DNA of 64,000 nt from Pararobbsia silviterrae (GCF_003628125.1 NZ_RBZU01000012.1:1-64000); one strand, 5' to 3'; positions 51,283-60,510 are shown, counted from the first letter of the stretch. Numbers and translations are program-made. The notes: generated by a model not told the origin, from the letters alone.

Positions 51283-52812
51283 ATGGGAACGCCTCTGCTG
51301 GAAATGCGCGACATCCGGAAGTCATTCGGTGGCGCGAAGGCGCTCGACGGCATCGACCTTAAAGTGTCGGCCGGGGAGTGCGTCGGCCTGTGCGGCGAGA
51401 ATGGCGCGGGCAAGTCGACGCTCATGAAGGTGCTGTCGGCGGTCTATCCGCACGGCACCTGGGACGGACAGATCTTCTGGGACGGCCAGGAGCTCAAGGC
51501 GCATAGCGTGCGCGACACCGAACATGCGGGCATCGTCATCATTCACCAGGAATTGATGCTCGTGCCGCAGTTGTCGGTCGCCGAGAACATCTATCTCGGC
51601 AATGAAATCACGCTGCCCGGCGGGCGCATGAACTACGGCGCGATGTATCAGGGCGCCGAAGCGCTGCTGGCCGAACTCAATCTCAAGGACATCAACGTCG
51701 CGCTGCCGGTCATGAATTACGGCGGCGGACACCAGCAGCTCATCGAGATCGCGAAGGCGCTCAACAAGAAGACGCGCCTGCTGATTCTCGACGAACCGTC
51801 GTCGTCGCTGACGTCGAGCGAGACCGAGACGCTGCTGCGCATCGTGCGCGACCTCAAGAAGAAGGGCGTCGCGTGCGTGTACATCTCGCACAAGCTCGAC
51901 GAGGTCGAAGCCGTGTGCGACACGGTCTCGGTCATACGCGACGGCCGGCATGTCGCGACGAAGCCGATGGCCGAGCTCGATCGCGGCAAGATCATCTCGC
52001 TGATGGTCGGGCGCGAGATCACGCAACTGTTCCCGAAGGAGCCACATGCGATCGGCGACGTCGTCATGGAAGTCCGGCACGTGACGTGTCAGGACACGAC
52101 GAACCCGCTGCGCAAACGCGTGGACGACGTCTCGTTCTCGGTTCGCGCGGGCGAGATTCTCGGCGTCGCGGGGCTCGTCGGCGCGGGTCGCACCGAGCTC
52201 ATGCAGGCCGTGTTCGGCGCGTATCCGGGGCTCTATGAAGCCGAGGTGCTGCTCGACGGCAAGCCCGTCAAGATCACGTCGCCGCTCGATGCGCTCGAGG
52301 CCGGCATCGCGATGGTGCCCGAGGACCGCAAGCGTCACGGCATCGTGCCCGCGCTGTCGGTCGGTCATAACATCACGCTCGCGGTGCTCGGCAAGTTCTC
52401 GAAGTTCGGCCGCATCGATTCGGCCGCCGAACTCGACACGATCCGCACCGAGATGAAGCGGCTCTCGATCAAGGCCGCGAGTCCGATGCTGTCGATCGCG
52501 GATCTCTCGGGCGGCAATCAGCAAAAGGCCGTGCTCACGAAGATGCTGCTGCCGCATCCGAAGGTCGTGATCTTCGACGAGCCCACGCGCGGCGTCGACG
52601 TTGGCGCGAAGTACGAGATCTACAAGCTGATGTTCGATCTGGCGAAGCGCGGCATGGCGATCGTCATGGTGTCGTCGGAGTTGCCCGAAGTGCTCGGCGT
52701 CAGCGATCGCGTGCTCGTGATCGGCGAAGGCAAGCTGCGCGGCGATTTCGTCAACGAAAACCTGACGCAGGAACGCATCATGGCGGCCGCGATCGGCGCA
52801 CAGGCCGCCTGA
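51283..52812 (+). CDS. xylG: Xylose ABC transporter ATPase with two nucleotide-binding domains
   Basis: This 509-residue tandem ATPase has a first domain with Walker A GENGAGKS (38-45), the signature-like [14 protein letters not shown] and Walker [16 protein letters not shown]. The second domain has the degenerate Walker [13 protein letters not shown] and signature [15 protein letters not shown], with [19 protein letters not shown] following. That is the usual arrangement of the ribose/xylose ABC ATPases (XylG of E. coli is 513). AAGGAG precedes the ATG. It is followed after 36 bp by xylH. Confidence 0.95.
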   Translation: MGTPLLEMRDIRKSFGGAKALDGIDLKVSAGECVGLCGENGAGKSTLMKVLSAVYPHGTWDGQIFWDGQELKAHSVRDTEHAGIVIIHQELMLVPQLSVAENIYLGNEITLPGGRMNYGAMYQGAEALLAELNLKDINVALPVMNYGGGHQQLIEIAKALNKKTRLLILDEPSSSLTSSETETLLRIVRDLKKKGVACVYISHKLDEVEAVCDTVSVIRDGRHVATKPMAELDRGKIISLMVGREITQLFPKEPHAIGDVVMEVRHVTCQDTTNPLRKRVDDVSFSVRAGEILGVAGLVGAGRTELMQAVFGAYPGLYEAEVLLDGKPVKITSPLDALEAGIAMVPEDRKRHGIVPALSVGHNITLAVLGKFSKFGRIDSAAELDTIRTEMKRLSIKAASPMLSIADLSGGNQQKAVLTKMLLPHPKVVIFDEPTRGVDVGAKYEIYKLMFDLAKRGMAIVMVSSELPEVLGVSDRVLVIGEGKLRGDFVNENLTQERIMAAAIGAQAA

Positions 52813-52848
52813 TCGCCCGCGAGCAATCACTATTGAAGGACCGGACCC

Positions 52849-53991
52849 ATGCATTCACAAAAATTCCAACAGTTCTTCTCGCGCTACAAGATCCTCGCGC
52901 TGCTGATCGCGATCGCGATCATCTGGGCGTTCTTCGCGTCGATGACGGAGGGCGCGTTCCTGACGCCGCGCAACGTGTCGAACTTGCTGCGCCAGATGTC
53001 GATCACGGGCATGCTCGCGAGCGGCATGGTCTTCATTATCATCGCGGGCGAAATCGATCTGTCGGTCGGCTCGCTGCTCGGCTTGCTCGGCGGCATCGGC
53101 GCGATCCTCAACGTCACGCATAACTGGCCGATCTTGCCGACGGTCGCGGTCGTGCTCGTCGTGGGCGTGCTGCTCGGCGCGTTCAACGGCTACCTCGCGA
53201 CGTACCGGCGGATTCCGTCGTTCATCGTCGGTCTCGGCGGCATGCTCGCGTATCGCGGCGTGCTGCTCGGCGTGACCGGCGGGTCGACGATCGCGCCGGT
53301 ATCCGATTCGTTCGTCGTGATCGGTCAGGGGTATTTGCCGCGTGTCGTCGGCGACGCGCTCGCGCTCGTGCTGTTCGTCGTGCTCGCGTTCCTGACGCTG
53401 CGTCAGCGCCAGAGCCGCCTCAAGTACCAGCTCGCGGTCGTGCCGTTCTGGCAGGACATCGTGAAGATCGTCGCCTCGGGGCTGATCCTGCTCGCGTTCA
53501 TCGCGACGCTCGACAACTACGGCGGCATTCCGGTGCCGGTGCTGCTGTTGCTCGTCGTGCTCGGCGTGTTCACGTATATCGCGACGCAGACCGTGTTCGG
53601 ACGGCGGATTTACGCGGTCGGCTCGAACATGGAAGCGACGCGTTTGTCCGGCGTCAACGTGAACCGCGTGAAGCTCGCGATCTTCGCGCTCATGGGTCTC
53701 ATGGCCGCGTTCGCGGGTCTCGTGAATACGGCGCGTCTCGCGGCGGGCTCGCCTTCGGCGGGGACCAACGGCGAGCTCGACGCGATTGCCGCGTGCTTTA
53801 TCGGCGGCACATCGATGCGCGGCGGTTCGGGCACGGTCTACGGCGCGCTGATCGGCGCGCTCGTGATGGCGAGTCTCGACAACGGCATGTCGATGCTCGA
53901 CGTCGATGCGTTCTGGCAAATGATCGTCAAGGGCGTGATCCTCGTGTTCGCGGTCTGGGTCGACGTCGTGTCGGGTTCGAACCGCCGCTGA
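52849..53991 (+). CDS. xylH: Xylose ABC transporter permease
   Basis: This 380-residue inner-membrane permease of the RbsC/XylH family has many hydrophobic segments and the signature blocks GMVFIIIAGEIDLSVGSLLGLLGG (about 61-84), RRIPSFIVGLGGMLAYRG, ATRLSGVNVNRVKLAIFALMG and AACFIGGTSMRGGSGTVYGALIGA. It forms the channel of the XylFGH importer. AAGGA lies about nine bases before the ATG. A 20-bp perfect palindrome lies 156 bp downstream and may mark the end of the operon. Confidence 0.95.
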   Translation: MHSQKFQQFFSRYKILALLIAIAIIWAFFASMTEGAFLTPRNVSNLLRQMSITGMLASGMVFIIIAGEIDLSVGSLLGLLGGIGAILNVTHNWPILPTVAVVLVVGVLLGAFNGYLATYRRIPSFIVGLGGMLAYRGVLLGVTGGSTIAPVSDSFVVIGQGYLPRVVGDALALVLFVVLAFLTLRQRQSRLKYQLAVVPFWQDIVKIVASGLILLAFIATLDNYGGIPVPVLLLLVVLGVFTYIATQTVFGRRIYAVGSNMEATRLSGVNVNRVKLAIFALMGLMAAFAGLVNTARLAAGSPSAGTNGELDAIAACFIGGTSMRGGSGTVYGALIGALVMASLDNGMSMLDVDAFWQMIVKGVILVFAVWVDVVSGSNRR

Positions 53992-54020
53992 TCGTCGATC
54001 GTCGGCGCGCACTCGATCCA

Positions 54021-54057
54021 CGCATCCGATCCCCGCATCCGATTCGATCCGATTCGG
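54021..54057. repeat. Short repeats of CGCATCCGAT / ATCCGATTCG
   Basis: CGCATCCGAT occurs twice in a row (spaced by CCC) and the last copy is followed by overlapping ATTCGATCCGATTCGG units. The array is imperfect and short. Confidence 0.6.
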
Positions 54058-54146
54058 TCCGGCCAGCTCGCGCGTCCCCGCGCGAGCGCACGCCGCGCAT
54101 CCCGTCTCTTGCGGGACCCATGCGACCCCATTCGATCCCAGGCGGT

Positions 54147-54166
54147 CCCGTCACGCGCGTGACGGG
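54147..54166. terminator. Perfect 20-bp palindrome downstream of xylH
   Basis: CCCGTCACGCGCGTGACGGG is fully self-complementary (arms CCCGTCACGC and GCGTGACGGG). It lies 156 bp after the xylH stop with no U tract. It could be a Rho-independent-like terminator of low quality or a protein-binding site. Confidence 0.5.
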
Positions 54167-54374
54167 GGTCGCCTGTTCAAGGCACATTCCTTGCGACGAC
54201 ACTCGGTCGCCGCGTCGTGGCTGACGCCCACGCGGATTCATTCAGGTTAGACTGCGTGCGATATGTCGAATCGGAGCGGCGCTCGATCGCGCTCCGTTTG
54301 GCCCCCGTCGAGCCGAATATCGGTTTCTGAAGCGAAACAGAACAACGCACAGTGCGTTAGCGGAGTCGTCCAGC

Positions 54375-55517
54375 ATGCATGCAGCTCCCCCGCTGAATTC
54401 CGAGTCCGCCACTCCGGGCGGCGCCGCGCCCGCGACGCCCAAGCGCGACTTGCGGCGCGTCGATATTCATCCTGACTACTGGTATCCGCTTGCCTGGTCG
54501 CGCGAGGTCAAGCGCGGCAAGACCTATGGCACGACCTTCGCGGGCGAGCCCGTCGTGCTCTACCGGACCGAGGCGGGCGCCGTGCATGCGCTTGAAGATC
54601 GTTGCGCGCATCGGCAGGTGCCGCTGCATATGGGCGTCGTCGACGGCGACGGCATCCGCTGCGGGTATCACGGGTGGACGTACGATTGCTCGGGCAAATG
54701 CACCGACGTCCCGTATCTGGGAAAAGAACGCTTGCCCAACGGTGTGCGCGCGTATCCGTGCCGCGAAGCCGAGGGCCTGATCTTCATCTTTCCCGGCGAT
54801 CCCGCGAAAGCGACCGACGATGCGTTTCCGCCATTGGGCTCGGTCGCGGACCCGAAGTACAAGACGCGCCGTTTCGGCCGCGAGGTCGCGTGCCACTACA
54901 GCTTCATGCACGAAAACCTCATGGATATGAACCATCAGTTCCTGCACAGGAAACAGATGGGGCAGATGCGTGCGCGGTCGTTGGGCCGTCGCAGCGGCGA
55001 GGGCTGGGTCGAGGTCGATTACACGTTCGCGCGCGAAGCGGGACGGCAGCCGATCGGCGAAGCGCTCGTGTTCAAGGAACGCCGAACGGCGGCGACCGAG
55101 CAGGCGAAGGACGTCATGACGATCCGGACGCAGTATCCGTATCAGACGCTCAAGATCGTGAGCGGCGGCGGCACGCTCGTCATGGATCTCTGGATTTGCT
55201 ATATCCCGCTCGACAAGGAGCAGCGGACCAATCGCACATTCGGGCTGCTGTCGATCCGCAAGCCGAGCCTGTCCGTGCTGCTTGATCTCGCATGGCCCGC
55301 GCTGGTCTGGTTTACCGAGCGCATTTTTCGCGAAGACCGCGAAATCGTCGAGCGCGAGCAACTTGCGCATGATCGCCAGGGGGCCGACTGGAACCACGAA
55401 GTGTTTCCGGTCATCAACGAATTGCGCGCCCTGCTCGTCGAACAGGGCGCGCCGCCCGTGCGGCTCGTCGATCGCCGCTTTGCGTTGCTGCCGCATACGG
55501 CGGCCGGCGCCGACTAA
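54375..55517 (+). CDS. Rieske non-heme iron oxygenase, alpha subunit
   Basis: This 380-residue protein has a Rieske [2Fe-2S] domain (about 34-140) with ligands C77-x-H79 and C96-x2-H99 (CAHR and CGYHGW). A catalytic domain follows whose mononuclear iron ligands are likely H187 and H191 in ENLMDMNHQFLH, with D184 as the bridging aspartate. The C-terminal part (TLVMDLWICYIPL) fits the family. Such enzymes hydroxylate or O-demethylate aromatic or steroid-like substrates and need a reductase, which is not encoded beside it. It is a single-gene unit here. Confidence 0.9.
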   Translation: MHAAPPLNSESATPGGAAPATPKRDLRRVDIHPDYWYPLAWSREVKRGKTYGTTFAGEPVVLYRTEAGAVHALEDRCAHRQVPLHMGVVDGDGIRCGYHGWTYDCSGKCTDVPYLGKERLPNGVRAYPCREAEGLIFIFPGDPAKATDDAFPPLGSVADPKYKTRRFGREVACHYSFMHENLMDMNHQFLHRKQMGQMRARSLGRRSGEGWVEVDYTFAREAGRQPIGEALVFKERRTAATEQAKDVMTIRTQYPYQTLKIVSGGGTLVMDLWICYIPLDKEQRTNRTFGLLSIRKPSLSVLLDLAWPALVWFTERIFREDREIVEREQLAHDRQGADWNHEVFPVINELRALLVEQGAPPVRLVDRRFALLPHTAAGAD

Positions 55518-55597
55518 ACACGCATGAGTCGGCCGATGCGTGCGTCGATCCGCGACGATGCCGCGCGGCGCGGCGCACGATCGCGTCGGAAGCGTGT

Positions 55598-56281
55598 TTA
55601 GGCGTCGGTCTTCGCGGGCCGGCCGGTCTTGACGGTTTCGAGTTCGCCGATCGCGGCGATCAGACGCTTCGTCGGGGCGGCGTCGAGCAGCAGCAGGCCC
55701 GCGCGCAGGAGTTCGCTCTTCTTGACGTGAACGCCTTCGTCGAGACATTTCTGCTTGAGCGCGGCGATTTTCGCGTAGTCCGACTTCGGCATCGTGAAGC
55801 TGTCGCGCACGACCTTTTCGACTTTGTCGATCTTCACCTTTTGCTTCTTGTCTTGCGCGTCCTTGCCGGGCGTCGCCGCTTTCTTGCCCGCGTCGGGTTT
55901 CGCCGCGTGTTCGGCGGAGCTCACGGGCTTGGCCGCTTGAGTCGGCTTGGCCGGCTTAGCCGCTTTAGCGGTTTTTGCTTCTTTAGTCGCCTTAGCCTCT
56001 TTAGCGGGCTTGGCCGGCTTGACGGGTTCGACCGGCTTGGCGGCCTTGACCGTTTTTGCGGCTTTTGCCTTCGGTTCGGCCTTCGCGACGGGCGCTTTGT
56101 CCACAGCCTTCGGCGCGTCGGCTTTCTTCGCCGCGGCGGCGGGTTTTGCGCGGACCGCCTTGGCTTTGGCGCCGGCCTTGGGGGTTACGGCTTCGGTTTG
56201 CTGTTCGTTGGTTTGCATGGTGCCGCCCTTGGGAAAGTGAAAGACTTTTTTAGTCGGGGCTTTTGCTTGCGCGGTGGTCAA
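55598..56281 (-). CDS. Histone H1-like Lys/Ala-rich protein with C-terminal ribbon-helix-helix-like domain
   Basis: This protein of about 227 residues has a long Lys/Ala/Pro-rich tract (about 32-145; repeats of AKPAKPAKEAKATKEAK type) resembling bacterial H1-like nucleoid proteins. A compact, charged C-terminal domain follows (about 150-227; VVRDSFTMPKSDYAKIAALKQ, then VHVKKSELLRAGLLLL), which looks like a ribbon-helix-helix DNA-binding fold found in related Burkholderia proteins. The TTG at 56281 has a good GGAGAA site; an ATG at 56218 preceded by AAGGGCGG is the alternative. The likely role is DNA compaction or anchoring. The Lys-rich repeat can vary in length between strains in such proteins. 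It is divergent from nudC. Confidence 0.8.
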   Translation of the reverse strand: MTTAQAKAPTKKVFHFPKGGTMQTNEQQTEAVTPKAGAKAKAVRAKPAAAAKKADAPKAVDKAPVAKAEPKAKAAKTVKAAKPVEPVKPAKPAKEAKATKEAKTAKAAKPAKPTQAAKPVSSAEHAAKPDAGKKAATPGKDAQDKKQKVKIDKVEKVVRDSFTMPKSDYAKIAALKQKCLDEGVHVKKSELLRAGLLLLDAAPTKRLIAAIGELETVKTGRPAKTDA

Positions 56282-56451
56282 TGCGATTCTCCATCAAATG
56301 AATGCCGAAACAGTATATACCGTATGAGCAAGATGGAGCCCGAGGGGCCGGAGGCCGAGGCGCGCAAGCGAGCAGGTATTGGGCATCGGTGCTATGGTGT
56401 CGAGCTGTCCGGCGCCGTTCGTGCCGCTTCTTTCCTGTACGAGTCTCGATC

Positions 56452-57447
56452 TTGGATCCCATCGAATCCGCGCTTGCCCAGGCTCCATCGGTATTCGACC
56501 GTTCCGCTGCGGTCGGTTTCGGCTTAAACCCGCTCGACCGCTTGTCGCAACGCCGCGATGACGACGCGTTCGTCGATGCGAAACGTCAGGATGCCTCGAC
56601 GCGCTTCATGGTGCTCGTCGGCGACGTACCGGTGCTCATGCGGCACGGCGATCGATACGATGTGCTGTTTTCGCGGACCGCGCTGGCCTCGCTTGGCACG
56701 CCCGTACGCGACATTTTTCTCGGCGTCGATGCCGAAGGCGCCGCGCTCTTCGCCGTTTCGCTCGACGCGGCGCTTGCCGAACGCGTGGCGCAGCAACCGA
56801 ATCTCGAACCCGTCGATCTGCGTTCGATCGCCACGCGCGGACTTGTTCCGGAGCCGATCCTCGGTGAGCTTGGCGGTGCGAAGGCCATGCTCGACTGGCA
56901 CGCGCGCCATCGTTTTTGCGCGAATTGCGGGTCCGCGAGCCGTGTGACGGCGGCCGGCTGGCGTCGCGAATGCGATGCCTGCGGCGCGCAGCATTTTCCG
57001 CGCGTCGATCCTGTCGTGATCATGCTCGCGATCGACGGCGATCGGTGTCTGCTCGGCCGCCAGGCGCGCTTCGCGCCCGGGATGTATTCGGCGTTGGCGG
57101 GTTTTCTCGAACCCGGCGAGACGATTGAAGACGCCGTGCGCCGCGAAGTTCACGAGGAAGCGGGCGTGCATTGCACGCACGTCGCGTATTTCGCGTCGCA
57201 GCCTTGGCCGTTTCCGTCATCGCTGATGATCGGCTGTTTCGCGCGTGCGGGCGATACCGAGATCACCGTGGATACGACCGAACTCGAGGATGCGCGCTGG
57301 TTCACGCGCGACGAGGTCCGCGCGATGCTCGACGGCACGCATGCAAAGGGCCTGTCTGCGCCCAAGCCGTTTGCGATCGCGCATCACTTGCTCAAGGCGT
57401 TCGCCGACAACGATACGGCGTCGCTCGGCGCGGCCGTATCGGCATGA
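56452..57447 (+). CDS. nudC: NAD(+)/NADH pyrophosphatase (Nudix hydrolase)
   Basis: This protein of about 331 residues shows NudC hallmarks in order: an N-terminal NUDIX-like half, a zinc ribbon (C156, C159, C174, C177; CANCG and CDACG), the Nudix box GFLEPGETIEDAVRREVHEEAGV split at residues 217-239, and the diagnostic SQPWPFP at 249-255. It hydrolyses NADH/NAD and removes NAD caps from RNA in known members. The start is proposed as the TTG at 56452 because no in-frame ATG precedes the conserved part closely. The frame is open as far as 56302 but that part is not conserved. Confidence 0.92.
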   Translation: MDPIESALAQAPSVFDRSAAVGFGLNPLDRLSQRRDDDAFVDAKRQDASTRFMVLVGDVPVLMRHGDRYDVLFSRTALASLGTPVRDIFLGVDAEGAALFAVSLDAALAERVAQQPNLEPVDLRSIATRGLVPEPILGELGGAKAMLDWHARHRFCANCGSASRVTAAGWRRECDACGAQHFPRVDPVVIMLAIDGDRCLLGRQARFAPGMYSALAGFLEPGETIEDAVRREVHEEAGVHCTHVAYFASQPWPFPSSLMIGCFARAGDTEITVDTTELEDARWFTRDEVRAMLDGTHAKGLSAPKPFAIAHHLLKAFADNDTASLGAAVSA

Positions 57448-57542
57448 TGCGGCGCTCGAACGGCGCGCCGGCGGATCTTTGTCTTTGAGACGCTCGCGCG
57501 GACGTCCGCGAGGGCGCACGTCGTGCGCGCGCCGCATTGCGT

Positions 57543-58226
57543 TTAGCGAATGCTCTTGACGAGAAAATCCGGTTGTCCGCACGAGCGGCGCATCTGTTTC
57601 TGAACGTCGGCGCCGCATGCGACGGCGTGGCCGTCCTTGCTGTAGCACAGATGGATTTCTTGGAGGAAGCGGCCCGAGCCCGAGCATGTCATCGTGATCG
57701 AATCGGGCGTCATCGACGGATTCGCTTGCGCGATGTCGTGCTGCAGTTCCGTGATCGTCGTCCTGAACGGCTGCGCGGGTGCTTGATAGCGCGGCGGAAA
57801 CTGCACGCTGTCCTTGAGCCGTTTCGACAACGCGAGATAGGCATCGGGCGCGAGTCCCGAACACGTGCCGTGCTTCGGCCATTCATGTGCCATGAGTTTG
57901 GGGCTCGGATAGAGGTCCGCATACTGGCGCGCGACGGCCGCGGGCATCGGCGCGTCCGAACACGATTGCGGATAGCCCCTCGAATATTGCGGCCAGAGTC
58001 CGTGCAGCACGAAACCATAGCGGCGCGCCCCGCATTGCTGCGTATCGTTCGGATGGGCGTCGCAATAGTCGGGCGACCAGCTCAGCGAAAGCAGGTAATA
58101 GTCGAAATCGCCGGGGGTGCCGCTTTGCGACGCATCGTCGTCTGAATGGCGCGGATGTCTCGCGTCGGCCGCATGGGCGGACAGGAGCACGAGGACGGCA
58201 ACGAGCAGGCGTGCGAACAACTTCAT
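57543..58226 (-). CDS. Ribonuclease T2 family protein, secreted
   Basis: This 227-residue protein has a signal peptide (MKLFARLLVAVLVLLSAHAADA). Both T2 catalytic segments are intact: CAS I, FVLHGLWPQY with H75, and CAS II, HEWPKHGTC with H114, E115, K118 and H119. Paired cysteines (near 55, 65, 89, 122) suit periplasmic disulfides. It should cleave RNA in the periplasm or outside the cell. GGGAG lies six bases before the ATG at 58226, which also starts the signal peptide. Confidence 0.93.
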   Translation of the reverse strand: MKLFARLLVAVLVLLSAHAADARHPRHSDDDASQSGTPGDFDYYLLSLSWSPDYCDAHPNDTQQCGARRYGFVLHGLWPQYSRGYPQSCSDAPMPAAVARQYADLYPSPKLMAHEWPKHGTCSGLAPDAYLALSKRLKDSVQFPPRYQAPAQPFRTTITELQHDIAQANPSMTPDSITMTCSGSGRFLQEIHLCYSKDGHAVACGADVQKQMRRSCGQPDFLVKSIR

Positions 58227-58357
58227 CGGAGACTCCCGTGTCGGTGAAGGGGGGGCGTGCATCGAGTGCGAGGATTGTATAGCGCACGCATATGACAATG
58301 GCCGTCGGTTCCGACGCGACGGTATCGCTCGCTCCTTGCCTGTCGTTCATCGCCAAA

Positions 58358-58385
58358 CGCCCATCGCCCATCGCCCATCGCCCAT
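58358..58385. repeat. Tandem repeat (CGCCCAT)x4
   Basis: Four perfect copies of the 7-bp unit CGCCCAT lie in the promoter region of the lipase-like gene, ending 112 bp before its ATG. The first copy follows a degenerate CGCCAAA. The 7-bp period allows copy-number change without an in-frame effect. Confidence 0.9.
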
Positions 58386-58497
58386 CGCGTCGCGCGCCGA
58401 TATTCGAGCGCGGCCTCTACGCTCGGGCGTCTCCCTATCTTCAGCGTCGCACGTGTGGACTATGATGCGTGCGACCCATGACGCTGGAGCGCGTGCG

Positions 58498-59394
58498 ATG
58501 CAGATGACTCAAGAATCCCCGCAAGCGGTGAAGCACGACGCGCCCGGCGATGTGCCGCGCGCCTGGACGTCGACGATCCGCACGAAGGACGGGATCGATC
58601 TCGCGATTTACCACTGGCCCGCGCACGGCGTCGCGCGCGCGACCGTCGCGCTCGTGCATGGCCTTGCCGAGCATTCGGGCCGTTATGCGCCGCTGGCCGA
58701 GCGTCTGAACGCGGCGGGCATCGAGCTGATGAGCGTCGATTTGCGCGGACACGGGAAATCGCCGGGCCGGCGTGTCTGGATCGAACGATTCGACGACTAT
58801 CTCGACGATGCGCAAGCGCTCGTGAATTTCGCGTCGAAGCGCAGCACGCCGCTGTTTCTCATGGGGCACAGCATGGGCGGCGCGATTGCCGCGCTCTATG
58901 CGGTCGAGCGGCTCGAACCGAGCGGCGCGCCGTGCGCGGGACTGATTCTATCGAGCGCGGCGCTGGCGCCAGGACGCGACGTGCCGAAATGGATGCTCAC
59001 GTTGAGCCATGTGATCAGCCGTCTGATGCCTTCGTTTCCGGCGCTCAAGCTCGACGAGTCGGTGTTGTCGCGCGATCCGGTCGCGGTCGACGCGAATCGC
59101 AACGATCCGCTCGTGTATCACAAGCCAATTCCCGCGCGCACGGGCGCGGGCATTCTCGGGGCCATGACGCGGATCGCGAACAAACGCGCCGAGCTGCGCC
59201 TGCCGGTGTTCGTCTTTCACGGCACGGCCGACAAACTCACTGAACCCGAGGGCAGTCGCGAGTTCGCGCGGGACGTCGGATCGGCGGATCGCACGCTGAC
59301 GCTTTATGAGGGCGCATATCACGAGACGATGAACGATCTCGACCGCGATCGCGTGATCGATGCATTGATCGCGTGGATTGTCGCGCGAAGCTAA
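58498..59394 (+). CDS. Alpha/beta hydrolase, lysophospholipase/monoacylglycerol lipase type
   Basis: This 298-residue protein has the HGLAEHSGRY block (54-63) with the oxyanion HG, the RGHGKSPGRR motif, the nucleophile elbow GHSMGG (S125), a likely acid in VFVFHGTADKLTEPEG and the histidine in EGAYHETMNDL. These match the Hydrolase_4 (serine aminopeptidase S33 / lysophospholipase) family. It probably cleaves fatty-acid esters of glycerol or lysophospholipids in the cytoplasm; no signal peptide is present. GGAG lies eight bases before the ATG. The frame is open upstream to 58117 but that part covers the tandem repeat. Confidence 0.9.
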   Translation: MQMTQESPQAVKHDAPGDVPRAWTSTIRTKDGIDLAIYHWPAHGVARATVALVHGLAEHSGRYAPLAERLNAAGIELMSVDLRGHGKSPGRRVWIERFDDYLDDAQALVNFASKRSTPLFLMGHSMGGAIAALYAVERLEPSGAPCAGLILSSAALAPGRDVPKWMLTLSHVISRLMPSFPALKLDESVLSRDPVAVDANRNDPLVYHKPIPARTGAGILGAMTRIANKRAELRLPVFVFHGTADKLTEPEGSREFARDVGSADRTLTLYEGAYHETMNDLDRDRVIDALIAWIVARS

Positions 59395-59542
59395 GGCGCG
59401 GACGCCGTGGCGCGCACCTTGTGTGGCCTCGACATGTTTCCAGCATGCGCCTAGCACGCCGCGAGCACCCCCTTAGCGAGTGCTCGCACGCGTGCCGTCG
59501 TGCTTCCAAGCGAGTCTTAGCGCTTTGCCTTTGCGCTTTTCG

Positions 59543-60439
59543 TTAGCGCACCCCGGCGAGCGCACGCCGTCCGAACAGCATCTTGACCGTGCCTTGCGTG
59601 AGGCTCACGCCGAGCAGGATCAGGCCGCCGCCGATCCAGTGATGAGACTGGATGGTTTCACCGAGCAGGACGCTCGCGAACAACGCCGTGAACAATGGGA
59701 GCAGATTCATGAGCACGGCGGTGCGTTCGCTGCCGATTCGCTCGATGCCGTGCATCCAGAAGTACGACGCGACGATCGACGACGCGATGCCTGCGAACAG
59801 CACGAGTCCGACGCCGGCCGCCGGCACGGCGAGACTGTGTGCCGTGAACGCGAGCGGGATCAGCATGACGACGGCGATCAATACCTGCACGTAGAGATTG
59901 ATCCAGAGCCCGAACGGCGGCGCCCAACGTCGGTAGAGCACGCCGTAGAGCGCATAGGCCGTGGCCGCGACGAGCATCAGCATGTCGCCGCGCCCGATGC
60001 CCGACGCGAGCAGACTCGCGGGATGGCCTTTGCTGAGCAGCCAGACCACGCCGACGAGCGAAATGGCGACGCCGATCATGGCCATGCCCGTCACGCGTTG
60101 CCGGAAGACGACGCCATTGATGACGAGCACGAGCAACGGGATCAGCGCGCAAATCACGCCGATATTGGTCGCGCTCGTGCTATGCGCGGCGTAATACGCG
60201 ATGCATTGATAGAGCACCATGCCCATGGCCGAGAGCACGGCATAGCGTCCGAGCCAGGGACGCACGGCGGCGCGTTTGCGCCAGAGCGGACGCGCGCAGA
60301 ACGGCGTGAGCACGATCGCCGCGACGACCCAGCGATAGATCGAAATCGCGGCCGGATCGAGCACGCCCGCGGCGGCTTTCGACACGATCGTGTTAAGGGC
60401 CCAGATCAGGACCGCGAGCAAAGGCAGCAATACCGACAT
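59543..60439 (-). CDS. EamA-family (DMT superfamily) exporter
   Basis: This 298-residue inner-membrane protein has ten predicted membrane segments in two EamA repeats (about 5-140 and 150-290). The first carries LAVLIWALNTIVSKAAAGVLDPAAISIYRW, the second the VLLGETIQSHHWIGGGLILLGVSL ending typical of the family. It likely exports a metabolite or amino acid. The divergent AraC gene 97 bp away and the palindrome between them suggest local regulation. The substrate is unknown. Confidence 0.9.
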   Translation of the reverse strand: MSVLLPLLAVLIWALNTIVSKAAAGVLDPAAISIYRWVVAAIVLTPFCARPLWRKRAAVRPWLGRYAVLSAMGMVLYQCIAYYAAHSTSATNIGVICALIPLLVLVINGVVFRQRVTGMAMIGVAISLVGVVWLLSKGHPASLLASGIGRGDMLMLVAATAYALYGVLYRRWAPPFGLWINLYVQVLIAVVMLIPLAFTAHSLAVPAAGVGLVLFAGIASSIVASYFWMHGIERIGSERTAVLMNLLPLFTALFASVLLGETIQSHHWIGGGLILLGVSLTQGTVKMLFGRRALAGVR

Positions 60440-60485
60440 CTTCGAACACCGGCGGATAGGATGAGATCAGTGTAGAACTGTCCGT

Positions 60486-60510
60486 TCCGATTTATATAAT
60501 GCAAATCGGA
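60486..60510. promoter_or_regulatory. Inverted-repeat operator overlapping a TATAAT box
   Basis: TCCGATTT-N9-AAATCGGA has perfect 8-bp arms and spans the -10-like TATAAT (60495-60500). It lies between the divergent EamA and AraC genes, 27 bp before the AraC GTG and about 47 bp before the EamA start, and is a strong candidate site for the AraC protein acting on both. Confidence 0.7.

Larger units (their letters stand above)
53992..54374. other. 383-bp gap after xylH
   Basis: No gene is visible. It contains repeated CGCATCCGAT/CCGATTCG units (about 54021-54057) and the perfect palindrome at 54147-54166, and must include the promoter of the Rieske oxygenase gene at its right end. Confidence 0.55.
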
